This document shows positions 10,061-18,994 of a DNA stretch of 64,000 nt, piece by piece. The DNA comes from Mycobacterium sp. Root265 (GTDB taxonomy: Bacteria > Actinomycetota > Actinomycetes > Mycobacteriales > Mycobacteriaceae). The stretch is taken from assembly GCF_001428895.1 (NCBI RefSeq), contig NZ_LMJA01000002.1, forward strand, positions 318,268 to 382,267. Reading direction: 5' to 3'. A program made the position numbers and the translations under genes. The notes under the pieces were generated by a model. It worked only from the letters and a program-made list of their open reading frames with translations. It was not told the origin of the DNA and searched no databases. Position 1 is the first letter of the stretch. Each line of letters starts with the position of its first letter.

Positions 10061-12669
10061 AGCTGCATCGTTTGGTACTCACCAATTACCGCGGGGTGGC
10101 CCACCGCGAGATCGAGTTCCCCGACCGCGGTGTCGTGGTGATCAGCGGCGCCAACGAGATCGGCAAGTCGTCGATGATCGAGGCACTGGACCTGTTGCTG
10201 ACGATCAAGGATCGCTCCACCAAGAAAGAGGTGAAGGCGGTCAAACCCACCCACGCCGATGTGGGTGCCGAGGTGGTCGCCGAAATATCCACGGGCCCCT
10301 ACCGTTTCGTGTACCGCAAACGCTTTCACAAGCGCGCCGAGACGGAGCTGACCATCATGGCGCCCAAACGCCAGCAACTCACCGGCGACGAGGCGCACGA
10401 CCGGGTGCTGGCCATCCTGTCCGAGACGCTCGACACCGCGCTGTGGGAGGCACAGCGGGTGCTGCAGGCCTCGGCCACCGCGCCGGTGGACCTGTCCGGC
10501 TGCGACGCCTTGTCGCGCGCGCTCGATGTCGCCGCCGGTTCCTCCGACGATGTCGCAGGCGATGCCGATCCGCTGCTGGTGGACCGGATCGAAGTCGAGT
10601 ACCTGACCTATTTCACCCCGACCGGACGCCCGACCGGTTCCTGGGCCGCGGCGACCAGTCGGTTGCGCGCCGCAGAGGACGAGGTGGTGCGCAGCGCCGC
10701 TGCGGTCGCCGAGGTCGAACAGGCCGTGCTGCGACATGCCACCCTGACCACGCAGCTGGCCGCGTCCGTCGCGCAGGTCGAGGCGGCCCAGGTGCGCGCG
10801 ACCGCGGCGCAGCAGGCAGCCGCCGCCGTGGCACGGCTCACCCGCGAACGCGACACCGCCCGGGTGGTCGCCGAGGCCGCGACCGCCACCCACACCGCAT
10901 CGCTCGCGGCGGTCAACGAGCGCCGCCGACTGCGCGCCGCGATCGACGAAAGGTCGAAGTCCGCAGCGGATTTGATTGCCGTGGCCGCCGAATCCGCACG
11001 AACCCATGCTGCGGCCCAGCAGGCCAAAGAGGCCGCCGAGATCGCCGCCGAGCAGGCATGCGCCGCCGCGGACACCGCCGCCATCGCAGTCGAGAACGCA
11101 CGCGCCGACCTGGCCGCGCTGATCGCTCGAGACGAGGCGGCGCGGCTCACCGTCCAGCTGAGCAAGCTCGACAGTGCCGCAGCCGAACTCGCCGACGTGG
11201 ACCGCGAGCTGGTCGGCAACACCATCACCGATGCGCTGATGCAGCAGATCGAGACCGCCGGGCGCGCCGTGCAGCGGGCGGCCGATCAGGCCGAACTCGC
11301 CTCGGCCCATATCGAACTCGTCGCACTGGCCGACGTGCGGCTGCGGGTCGGCGAGCAGACCGTCGACCTCGCTGCAGGCCAGGACTGGTCGGCCAGCGTC
11401 GGCGCCCCGACCGGAATCGAGCTGCCCGGGCTGTTGCGGGCCCGGGTGGTGCCGGGAGCCGACGCGCTCGACACCCACGCCACCCTGGTCGCCGCCGAAG
11501 AGGCCCTCTCCGAGGCGCTGCGGCGTGCCGGGGCAGACAACATCGACGACGCGCGCGAAATGGACGCCCGCCGGCGGGAACTGCGATCCGCGCAGAACCG
11601 GCTGCATGCCACCATCGCCGCGCTCACCGGCGATGAGACCCCCGAGCAGCTGCGTGCCCGGCACGCCGAACTGACTGCCGGACAACCGGTGGTCGCCGGG
11701 GACACCGACAGTGCGCGCGCCGCGCTGAAAACGGCCCGCGCGGCGCACCGGGCGGCATCGGAGAACGCCGACGTGCAGCGTGCGCTCGCCGCCGCTGCGG
11801 TCACCGCGTGCAATGACGCCGCCGTCACCGCGAGCGTGCTGCGGGAGAAGCTCGGCACCGCGCAGTCCGAGCTGCAGGCGGCCAACGCGCGGTTGGTCGC
11901 CGAACGGCTCACCGCATCCGATGACCAGCTCAGCCTGGTAGCCGAAGAGGCTGCCGAGAAGGCCGCCCGGGCGGGCACCGAGGTCACCCGCCTGGACGGC
12001 GAGCTGGCCGCCGCGCACCCGGAGACGGTGGCCGCCGAACTCGACGCGGCAAATCGCTCCCTACAGGGGCTGTTGCGCGAGCGTGAGGCCGCCGCCACCG
12101 CGATCACCGAACTCAGCGCAACGCTCAAACTCTATGGGACGCAGGGGCGTAAGGGCACCCTCGATGCCGCCCACACCGAACGCGAGCATGCCCACGGTGA
12201 ATACCTGCGCATCGAGCGGCGCGCCCGCGCCGCGCAGACACTGCGCACGGTGATGTTGCGGCACCGCGAATCCGCGCGTCAACGCTATGTCGCGCCGTTC
12301 CGCGACGAGATCGAACGGTTGGGCCGCATCGTGTTCGGTGCCGACTTCGAGGTCGACATCGACACCGACCTCACCATCCGCAGCCGCACCCTGGGCGGCC
12401 GGACCGTGGGCTACGAATCGCTGTCGGGCGGGGCGAAGGAGCAGATCGGCATCGTGGCGCGGCTGGCATGCGCCTCGCTGGTGGCCAAGGAGGACACCGT
12501 GCCCGTCGTCATCGACGATGCGCTGGGCTTCACCGACCCGGACCGGCTCACCCGGATGTCCGCCGTGTTCGATTCGGTCGGCGGCGACGGCCAGGTCATC
12601 GTGCTGACCTGCAGCCCGGATCGGTACGCGGGCATCGAGGACGCGCGGCTGATCGAGCTGACCGCGTAG
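10057..12669 (+). CDS. SbcC/Rad50-like coiled-coil ATPase
   Basis: 870 residues from the ATG at 10057, which overlaps the nuclease stop codon. It has the SMC/Rad50 layout: Walker A (SGANEIGKSS, about residues 29-38), a long Ala/Glu/Arg-rich coiled coil (about 200-760), then an ABC signature (LSGGAKEQIG) and Walker B (VVIDDALGFTD). A Walker B with Asp-Asp instead of Asp-Glu is unusual. No CxxC zinc hook is visible in the coiled-coil middle. It forms the ATP-driven partner of the SbcD-like nuclease. Matches M. tuberculosis Rv1278 in order and length. Confidence 0.88.
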   Translation: MKLHRLVLTNYRGVAHREIEFPDRGVVVISGANEIGKSSMIEALDLLLTIKDRSTKKEVKAVKPTHADVGAEVVAEISTGPYRFVYRKRFHKRAETELTIMAPKRQQLTGDEAHDRVLAILSETLDTALWEAQRVLQASATAPVDLSGCDALSRALDVAAGSSDDVAGDADPLLVDRIEVEYLTYFTPTGRPTGSWAAATSRLRAAEDEVVRSAAAVAEVEQAVLRHATLTTQLAASVAQVEAAQVRATAAQQAAAAVARLTRERDTARVVAEAATATHTASLAAVNERRRLRAAIDERSKSAADLIAVAAESARTHAAAQQAKEAAEIAAEQACAAADTAAIAVENARADLAALIARDEAARLTVQLSKLDSAAAELADVDRELVGNTITDALMQQIETAGRAVQRAADQAELASAHIELVALADVRLRVGEQTVDLAAGQDWSASVGAPTGIELPGLLRARVVPGADALDTHATLVAAEEALSEALRRAGADNIDDAREMDARRRELRSAQNRLHATIAALTGDETPEQLRARHAELTAGQPVVAGDTDSARAALKTARAAHRAASENADVQRALAAAAVTACNDAAVTASVLREKLGTAQSELQAANARLVAERLTASDDQLSLVAEEAAEKAARAGTEVTRLDGELAAAHPETVAAELDAANRSLQGLLREREAAATAITELSATLKLYGTQGRKGTLDAAHTEREHAHGEYLRIERRARAAQTLRTVMLRHRESARQRYVAPFRDEIERLGRIVFGADFEVDIDTDLTIRSRTLGGRTVGYESLSGGAKEQIGIVARLACASLVAKEDTVPVVIDDALGFTDPDRLTRMSAVFDSVGGDGQVIVLTCSPDRYAGIEDARLIELTA

Positions 12670-12709
12670 ACCGCGGCTTCGACCCGACCGGGGTCAGTGA
12701 TGGGGCGGT

Positions 12710-13066
12710 CTAGAAATCCTGCGTCAAGAACAGGTTGAGCGGCGGTTTGCCCTCGCACGTGTCGACCTCGCGCAGGGTGCTGCTGTCCAGAGTGACTGCG
12801 CAGACCGAACCGGAACTCAGGGCGTAACTGCCCGTCCACGTGCTGCCGCCCTGCAGGTGCAGGTCGAAGGCAACGGAGCCACCGGTTTGCAGGTGCATGC
12901 AGTCCGGGCCGCACGGTGTGAACGTTGCGGTGGACGCCATCGGCGTTCCATCGATCACCCGGGTGTAGGTCCCGGTCAGCGGATCTGCCGATGCCGGTCC
13001 CGCCAACGCCACCGCGGCGCCAGAAACCGCCGCGATGACCGCCAATCCTCGGATGAAAGCCGGCAT
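12710..13066 (-). CDS. Small secreted mycobacterial protein
   Basis: 118 residues with a classical Sec signal peptide: hydrophobic segment at about 6-22 and a signal-peptidase I site after GPASA (about residue 27). The mature part is beta-rich with four cysteines in two pairs (PCGPDC, then VCAV...DTC) that could form disulfides outside the cell. It resembles a family of small exported mycobacterial proteins of unknown function. It is convergent with the SbcC-like gene, 40 bases apart. Confidence 0.72.
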   Translation of the reverse strand: MPAFIRGLAVIAAVSGAAVALAGPASADPLTGTYTRVIDGTPMASTATFTPCGPDCMHLQTGGSVAFDLHLQGGSTWTGSYALSSGSVCAVTLDSSTLREVDTCEGKPPLNLFLTQDF

Positions 13067-13248
13067 GGTGTGCCCCTCGTTGTCGGTCCGCGGAACCCTC
13101 GCTGGTTTCGTCGATGCCGAACATCATCGCAACAACGGTGCAGTACGTGGGCGTTTTCGCGAATTGGCAGCGATTGACAACATGTTGCTGAACAAGCATG
13201 GCTCGAGAGTTTCACCGTCGGTGGCGGCGTGTCGGGGCAGAACCTCCA

Positions 13249-14628
13249 CTAGGCGACGGCGTCCGCCACCCCTGCTGTCGCCTGGAGGTCATCCACCGTC
13301 GCCCCGGCGGGCAGCGCGCTCAGCCCGAGATGATCCCGCAGGGTGTCGCCGGTGTACTCGGTGCGGAACAGGCCGCGACGCTGCAGTTCGGGGACGACAT
13401 AGTCGACGAAATCGTTGAAGGTGCCCGGGCTTTGGGCCGCCGACACCATGAAACCGTCGGCCTCGCCGGACGTGAAGGACTCTTCGATCTGATCGGCGAC
13501 CTGCGACGCGGTCCCGACGTACTGGGGCAGCAGCACGCCCTGGGCGTACCACTTGCCGATATCGCGCAGGGTCAGGTTGTCCCGGTTGGCGACGCGACGG
13601 GCGGTGTCGAACAGGCCCTGGGTGCCGGTCACCTGGACGTCCTCCACCGGTGCGTCCAGGTCGTACCGCGAGAAATCGTGATTGGTGTGCACGCTCAGCG
13701 TGATCAGCCCGGAGATCGGATCGGCCAGTTCGTTGTGGAAAGCCTGCTTCTCCCTGGCGATGGATTCGGTCTCGCCGATGAACGGGATGAAGGCCGGGAA
13801 GATCAGCACACCGTCCGGGTTGCGGCCGAAATTGCTTGCCCGCGACTTGATGTCGTCGTAGTAGGCCCGGCGGCCCTCCGGCGTCGGGTCGATCTCGAAG
13901 ATGGCCTCGGCCCAGCGGGCGGCGAAATCCCGTCCGGTGTTCGATGAGCCGGCCTGGATGAGCACCGGACGGCCCTGCGGTGAGCGCGGGACGTTCAGCG
14001 GACCGCGGGTGCGGAAGAACGTGCCCTCATGGTCGACCCGGCGGATCTTGTCCGGGTCGGCGAACACCCCGGTGGCCTTGTCCACCACCAGTGCATCCGG
14101 ATCCCACGACGACCACAGCTCCAGCGCGGTCCGCACGAACTCGTCGGCCCGCTCATAACGGAACTCGTGGTCCAGGTGGTCGTCCTGGCCGAAGTTCTGT
14201 GCCTCGCTGGCCGTCAATGAGGTGACGATATTCCAGGCGACCCGTCCGCGGGTGATGTGGTCCAGGCTGGCGAAGATGCGGGCCAGCTCGTAGGGGTGAA
14301 AGTAGGTCGCGGACTTGGTGATCGCCACGCCCAGCTTCGAGGTGACCGCGCCGATGCTGGCGGCCACGATCGACGGGTCCAGCGTCGCGGTGGCCTGGGT
14401 GCCGCGGCGCAGCGGCTCGGTGATGTCGGCGCCGTACTGGGCCGGGGCGGCCAGCAGGTCGGCGAAGAACACGAAATCGAACTTGCCGCGCTCCAGGATG
14501 CGGCCGATGCGGTGGTAGTACTCCGGGGTGGTGAAGTCGGTATCGCTGCCGGGGTGCCGCCACGCGGCGTGGCTGTGGGTGACCTGGGAGGCGATCTGGA
14601 AACCGCCGAGGTGCAGTTGCTTGGTCAT
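13249..14628 (-). CDS. FMNH2-dependent monooxygenase, NtaA/SnaA/DszA family
   Basis: 459 residues from the ATG at 14628, preceded by AAGGAGAG. The sequence has the luciferase-like TIM-barrel hallmarks of the NtaA/SnaA/DszA flavin monooxygenases (FVFFADLLAAP, RGRVAWNIVTS, PVLIQAGSS). Enzymes of this family use reduced FMN from a separate reductase to oxidise organosulfur, sulfonate or chelator substrates. The DszC-like gene just upstream on the same strand supports desulfurisation. It is about 50 percent alike by eye to the enzyme at 32863. No flavin reductase gene is seen in the window, so it must use one encoded elsewhere. Confidence 0.88.
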   Translation of the reverse strand: MTKQLHLGGFQIASQVTHSHAAWRHPGSDTDFTTPEYYHRIGRILERGKFDFVFFADLLAAPAQYGADITEPLRRGTQATATLDPSIVAASIGAVTSKLGVAITKSATYFHPYELARIFASLDHITRGRVAWNIVTSLTASEAQNFGQDDHLDHEFRYERADEFVRTALELWSSWDPDALVVDKATGVFADPDKIRRVDHEGTFFRTRGPLNVPRSPQGRPVLIQAGSSNTGRDFAARWAEAIFEIDPTPEGRRAYYDDIKSRASNFGRNPDGVLIFPAFIPFIGETESIAREKQAFHNELADPISGLITLSVHTNHDFSRYDLDAPVEDVQVTGTQGLFDTARRVANRDNLTLRDIGKWYAQGVLLPQYVGTASQVADQIEESFTSGEADGFMVSAAQSPGTFNDFVDYVVPELQRRGLFRTEYTGDTLRDHLGLSALPAGATVDDLQATAGVADAVA

Positions 14629-14645
14629 GGATGGTCTCTCCTTGT

Positions 14646-14694
14646 GATTTCGGCGTGATTCGCTGCGCCTACCGCAGCGGATCACGCCGAAATC
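14646..14694. repeat. 22-bp inverted repeat between the two flavoenzyme genes
   Basis: Arms at 14646-14667 and 14673-14694 pair over 22 bp with one mismatch and leave a five-base loop (CCTAC). There is no T-tract. It lies between the DszC-like and DszA-like genes transcribed leftwards, so it may end or attenuate the upstream message or act as an mRNA processing site. Confidence 0.75.
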
Positions 14695-14708
14695 GCCGAT
14701 TGTGGCGA

Positions 14709-15911
14709 TCAGAAGTAGGCGTTGGCCGGGATCGGGGTGCCGTGCAGCAGGTTCTGCCCGATGACGCGCGCCTTGAGGCCCACCGGGTTGTGCAGCGTGA
14801 TGGTGCGGATGTTGCGCCAGTGCCGGTCCAGGTTGCGCTGCCGGCTGGACGCGCTCGCGCCGCCCAGCTCCAGCAGGCGGGTGGCGGCGATCGGCGCGAT
14901 ATCGTCCAGATGCACCTTGACCTTGGCCACCTTCAGCTGCGCCGCGGCGGCCAGCGCCGCGTCCGGCACACCGTCGACCTCGGACTCGGTGGCCGCGCCG
15001 ATGGCCTCGGCGGCGTCCAGCACCGCGGTGCGCGCGATGTAGGCCACCGAGGCCAGTTCGCCGAGCTGGCGCTGCAGCAGCGGGTCGTCGGCGGGGCGTT
15101 CGGCCAGCGCATGGCTGAAGCTGCGCTCCCGGGAGCGCAGCAGGTCGACCCCGTCATCGACGACATTGGCCAGGATGCCTGCCACCACGGCATGGATGTA
15201 GAGCTGCAGCGACGCGTACTGGACCGTCGGGACCGGCTCGGCGTCATAGGGGCTGTCGCTGAGCACCTCGTCCTCGGAGACGCTGACACCGGTGAAGGTG
15301 GTGGTCCCGGTACCGGTGCGGCGCTGCCCGAACCCGTCCCAGTCGTCGATGATCTTGACGCCGGGCCGGTCTGCGGGCACCACCACGACGGCCACGGAGT
15401 CGTGATCGGTGGTCGCGGTGGTGGTCAGGTAGTCCGAGAACAGCGTGCCGGTGCTGTAGAACTTCTCGCCGTCGAGCCGGAAACCACCGGCCGGGTTGGG
15501 GAGCAGCCGGGTGTTGAAGACCAGGCTGCCGACGGCCTGCGTGCCCTTCTCGCTGAACGCGTTTCCGAAGATCTTGCCCTCGGACACCAGGTCGAGCCAT
15601 CTGCGCGACTGCGAGCGCAGCCGCTCCTCGACGAACCAGAAGTGGGCGCGGAAGATGTGCGCGACAATGGGATCTGCCTGCGCGACATCGATCACCGCGG
15701 AAAACATCTGCGGCACAGTGAGTCCTGCGCCACCGAACTCGGCAGGAAGTCGTAGTGTGCCGAAGCCGGCGCGCTTGAGGGCGGCGACCTGATCAAAAGG
15801 GTTCTCGTCGTTGAGGTCTCGGTCTCGGGATCCGGAGCCGATACTGCTCAGCAGATCCTTCCACTCGGGTGTCCCGGGCAGGATGCGCTGGTTGTGTGCG
15901 ACGGTTGTCAT
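14709..15911 (-). CDS. Acyl-CoA dehydrogenase-fold flavin monooxygenase (DszC / SfnB type)
   Basis: 400 residues from the ATG at 15911 (an ATG three codons earlier is possible). It has the acyl-CoA dehydrogenase fold used by DszC, SfnB and related FMNH2-dependent oxygenases: N-terminal helices with ADPIVAHIFRAHF, a central beta domain (GEKFYSTGTLFSDY) and a C-terminal helical bundle. Such enzymes hydroxylate or oxidise sulfur compounds, and genes of this type often sit beside NtaA/DszA-type monooxygenases, as here. The substrate is unknown. The first gene of a probable two-gene unit with 13249, although a strong hairpin separates them. Confidence 0.85.
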   Translation of the reverse strand: MTTVAHNQRILPGTPEWKDLLSSIGSGSRDRDLNDENPFDQVAALKRAGFGTLRLPAEFGGAGLTVPQMFSAVIDVAQADPIVAHIFRAHFWFVEERLRSQSRRWLDLVSEGKIFGNAFSEKGTQAVGSLVFNTRLLPNPAGGFRLDGEKFYSTGTLFSDYLTTTATTDHDSVAVVVVPADRPGVKIIDDWDGFGQRRTGTGTTTFTGVSVSEDEVLSDSPYDAEPVPTVQYASLQLYIHAVVAGILANVVDDGVDLLRSRERSFSHALAERPADDPLLQRQLGELASVAYIARTAVLDAAEAIGAATESEVDGVPDAALAAAAQLKVAKVKVHLDDIAPIAATRLLELGGASASSRQRNLDRHWRNIRTITLHNPVGLKARVIGQNLLHGTPIPANAYF

Positions 15912-16033
15912 GTCGACCATTTGTACTGGTGGCACCCACCGGGCCGCACTGCTTGCGATCACCGCGATCCTGAGAGTCACCCGGTGGATGCTCAGGGTGT
16001 GGCCGTTCGGGGCGCGGGGCAGAATGGTGGGTG

Positions 16034-17326
16034 ATGACGATGTCCGCCAAGCGCCGCAAGGCCCACGACAAGCTGGCCGCCCTGCCCGGCGTGCGCCCCA
16101 TCCGCCGGCCGGTGACCCGTGCCGGGGACGCGGTGTCCGACCCGCATCACGCGGCGTTCGACCTGTACTACGTGCGTGTCGGCCGCAAGACGGCCCACCC
16201 GGTGGTGGTCATCCCCGGCGGCCCGGGGCTCGCGTCGGTGGCGCCGTACCGGGCGTTCCGGCGGCACGCGGCCGCCGCGGGCTTCGACGTGATCATGATC
16301 GAGCATCGCGGGGTGGGGCTGTCCCGCCACGACGACGCCGGCGTGGACCTGCCGCCGGAGGCGATCACGGTCAAGCAGGTGGTCGACGATGTCGCCGCGG
16401 TGCTCGACGATGCCGGGGTCGAGACCGCGCACATCTACGGCAGCTCCTACGGCTCCTACATCGCGGCGGGCGTCGGTGTGCGGCATCCGGGCCGGGTCGC
16501 CGGGATGGTGCTGGACGGCCCGGTGCTGTCGGCCGGCGATATCGACGAGATGCGCACGGCGATCCGCGGGCTGCTCTGGGACGGCACCGACGCCCCCGAA
16601 GACACCGACGATCCGGCCCCCGATCTGGCACTCAAGGTCCGCACGCTCGCCGATGAGGGGATGAGGCTCGACGGATCAGCTCAGGTCGCCAGCATGGTGT
16701 ACGAGTACGGGGGCGTCGGTCTGCTCAACCGCCAGCTCGACCTGCTGCTGCACGGGCGCACGCTGCTGTGGGCCGGACTGAGCAGGGCATTACGGATCAC
16801 CCAGCGCAAGACACCGTATCGGCACGAGGACGATCTGGTGGGGCGTATCGCCTTCCGCGAACTCAACTTTGCCGGAGAGCCCGACGGGCTACCGCTGGAT
16901 CCGTCGGTGGTGATGCGGGAAATCCACGAACCGGCCCAGGAATTCGAGCGTGAGCCGTTCGACCTCGTCGCGGCGATGCCCGAATTCGACTGGCCCACCG
17001 CGGTGTTGTCGGGTGGCCGGGACCTCACCACGCCGCCCGCGGTGGCGCGTCAGGTGGCTGATCTCATCCCCGGCGCCACGCTGGTGACCTTGCCCACCGC
17101 CGGCCACAGCGTGCTGGACACCCGGGAGCGGGCGGCGCTGGAGGTCATCGGTGCGCTGCGGATCGGGGCGGTGCACACCCTGGCCGACCGCGGCGTGGAA
17201 CTGGACAATCTGCCCGTCAACCCGCTCGTGCGGACCGCGATCACCGTGATCTCGGCGGCCGCCGCCCTGGAATCGACACTGCCGGCGGCGGTGCCGCGGA
17301 TCGTGTCGCGGATCAGGGTTTCATGA
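16034..17326 (+). CDS. Alpha/beta hydrolase, proline iminopeptidase-like
   Basis: 430 residues from the ATG at 16034 (GTG at 16031 or ATG at 16040 are alternatives). The alpha/beta-hydrolase core shows an oxyanion-hole motif IPGGPGLAS, the nucleophile elbow GSSYGSY and a late His (TAGHSVLD), with an acidic residue in GGRDLTTPP. The GGPG form is typical of prolyl aminopeptidases and tripeptidyl peptidases. No signal peptide is visible. It is convergent with oppA, overlapping by 14 bases; release of proline peptides imported by Opp is an attractive but unproved link. Confidence 0.85.
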   Translation: MTMSAKRRKAHDKLAALPGVRPIRRPVTRAGDAVSDPHHAAFDLYYVRVGRKTAHPVVVIPGGPGLASVAPYRAFRRHAAAAGFDVIMIEHRGVGLSRHDDAGVDLPPEAITVKQVVDDVAAVLDDAGVETAHIYGSSYGSYIAAGVGVRHPGRVAGMVLDGPVLSAGDIDEMRTAIRGLLWDGTDAPEDTDDPAPDLALKVRTLADEGMRLDGSAQVASMVYEYGGVGLLNRQLDLLLHGRTLLWAGLSRALRITQRKTPYRHEDDLVGRIAFRELNFAGEPDGLPLDPSVVMREIHEPAQEFEREPFDLVAAMPEFDWPTAVLSGGRDLTTPPAVARQVADLIPGATLVTLPTAGHSVLDTRERAALEVIGALRIGAVHTLADRGVELDNLPVNPLVRTAITVISAAAALESTLPAAVPRIVSRIRVS

Positions 17327-18980
17327 ATCCGATCGCCGAGAAGTTGACGTCCCCGATACCGCTGGGGCCGTAGTTCGCCAGGGTGCTGCGGACCGCGACG
17401 TTGCCCGGGGCCTGGAACAGCGGCAGGCTGTGGCCTTCGGTCCAGATCAGCTTGTCGAGCTCATTGGCCAAAGTGCGTGCCTTGGCCGGGTCCAGCTCGG
17501 AGAGCGTCTCTTCGATCTTGGCGTCGATCTCGGGGCTGCCGATCTTGCCGTAGTTGCTCTCGCCCTGCGCCGCGTAGATCTGGGTGAGGCTGGCCAGCGG
17601 GAACGCATCACCGCCCCAGGCGAACTGGGCAATGTCGAAGTTCCCGATGGTGACGTAGTCGGGGAACAGCGCACCGCCGGGCGCGGGCACCAACTCGAGG
17701 TTGATGCCGATCTGGGCGAGCTGGTTCTGCGCGATCTGGGCGACCGCGCGGGTGCTCGCACCGTCGTAGAACACATTGCGGATCTTGAGCTGCTTGCCGT
17801 CCTTCTCGCGGAACTGGCCGTTCTGCGTCCAGCCGAGCGCGTCGAGTTCGCTCTTGGCCGCCTCCGGGTCGAAGGGCACGCTGTTGTCCTGGTAGCCCTC
17901 CTGACCGGCCAGGTAGATGTGGTTGTTCAGCGATGTCGGGTTGTCGGCCAGCCCGCGCTGGGTGACCGCGGCGATGGCCTGGCGGTCGAGGCCCTTCATG
18001 ACGGCGGTGCGCAGGCCGGGATCGGACAGGATCGCGCCCTGGTTGCCGTTGATGGTCAGGTGGTACCAGTTCGGCGCCGGCGCCCGCCGGATCGTGACAC
18101 CGGCGGTGCGCTTGGCGTTCTCCAGATCGTCCAGCGAGGCCAGCCCGGCCGCATCCAGGGCGTTGTTCTGCAGCGCCGGGATCACTGCGGCGTCATCGAG
18201 CACGGTGTAGGTGATGGAATCCAGCAGCGGCGGTGTTCCCCACCATTTCGGGTTGCGGGTCAAGATGATTCGCTGCGCACCCCGGTCGACGGTACTGATG
18301 GTGAACGGTCCCGCCGACACCGACGGCCCGTTGAGGAAGCCCTTGTTGAACGCCTCCGGGTCCGAGGTCACCGCCTTGGGCGCGAGCATTGCGTTGCCTG
18401 CGAACATTCCGCGCCAGTCGGCGAAGTGCCTGTCGAAGGTGATGACGGCCTGTCGCTCATCGACCCCCTTGGTCACCGAGGCCACCCGCTCGCTGCCGTT
18501 GGGCGAGGCGAACAGGAATCTCTTGTCCTTGCCGCTGGTGGCGTTGATCTGGGCGGCCATGTCCTCCCAGGTGATCGGTGAGCCGTCCGACCAGACCGCC
18601 TTGGGGTTGATCGTGTAGGTGACGATCTGCGGTTCGGTGCTGGTGAGTTCGACGCTGGTGAAGTAGTCGCTGTTGACCGTCATCTCGCCGTTGGGCTTGA
18701 TGACGAAGGCGCGGGGCAGCGTCGCCCGCAGCATCCTGCCGAGCTCGCCGAGGTTGCCGTCGACGTGCAGGTAGTTGAAGTTGGGCGGGAAGCCGGTCAG
18801 CGCCAGCCGCAGATTGCCGCCCTGCTGCAGGGTGGTCGGGTCCTGCGGGTTGATGTCCGCGGTCGCGCCGATCTCGGCATTACCTCCGGCCGACGGCACC
18901 GAGGTGTCGGGGGCCGAACAACCGGTCAGGGCAAGCGTCACCGCTGCGCCCACCGCGAGCAGACGTGAAATCGCACTCAT
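17313..18980 (-). CDS. oppA: Oligopeptide ABC transporter substrate-binding lipoprotein OppA
   Basis: 555 residues. The signal peptide ends in the lipobox LALTGC (Cys about residue 21), anchoring the protein outside the membrane. The body is an SBP_bac_5 peptide/nickel-binding fold (INPKAVWSDGSPITWED, then FNKGFLNGPSVSAGPF). It delivers peptides to the OppBCD membrane complex encoded upstream on the same strand. M. tuberculosis OppA (Rv1280c) has been linked to glutathione and peptide uptake. A separate TAGAGT -10 element before the gene suggests it can also be expressed alone. Confidence 0.92.
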   Translation of the reverse strand: MSAISRLLAVGAAVTLALTGCSAPDTSVPSAGGNAEIGATADINPQDPTTLQQGGNLRLALTGFPPNFNYLHVDGNLGELGRMLRATLPRAFVIKPNGEMTVNSDYFTSVELTSTEPQIVTYTINPKAVWSDGSPITWEDMAAQINATSGKDKRFLFASPNGSERVASVTKGVDERQAVITFDRHFADWRGMFAGNAMLAPKAVTSDPEAFNKGFLNGPSVSAGPFTISTVDRGAQRIILTRNPKWWGTPPLLDSITYTVLDDAAVIPALQNNALDAAGLASLDDLENAKRTAGVTIRRAPAPNWYHLTINGNQGAILSDPGLRTAVMKGLDRQAIAAVTQRGLADNPTSLNNHIYLAGQEGYQDNSVPFDPEAAKSELDALGWTQNGQFREKDGKQLKIRNVFYDGASTRAVAQIAQNQLAQIGINLELVPAPGGALFPDYVTIGNFDIAQFAWGGDAFPLASLTQIYAAQGESNYGKIGSPEIDAKIEETLSELDPAKARTLANELDKLIWTEGHSLPLFQAPGNVAVRSTLANYGPSGIGDVNFSAIGFMKP

Positions 18981-18988
18981 GCGTCCAG

Positions 18989-18994
18989 ACTCTA
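18989..18994 (-). promoter_or_regulatory. -10 element TAGAGT upstream of oppA
   Basis: TAGAGT (TANNNT) on the minus strand lies eight bases before the oppA ATG and overlaps the end of oppD. It would give a leaderless or nearly leaderless oppA message, allowing more binding protein than membrane complex. Confidence 0.4.

Noticed and set aside
8843-12018. Very long antisense frames opposite the SbcD/SbcC-like genes
   Set aside because: They mirror the codon structure of the real genes in GC-rich DNA, have no family resemblance and contain unnatural composition.
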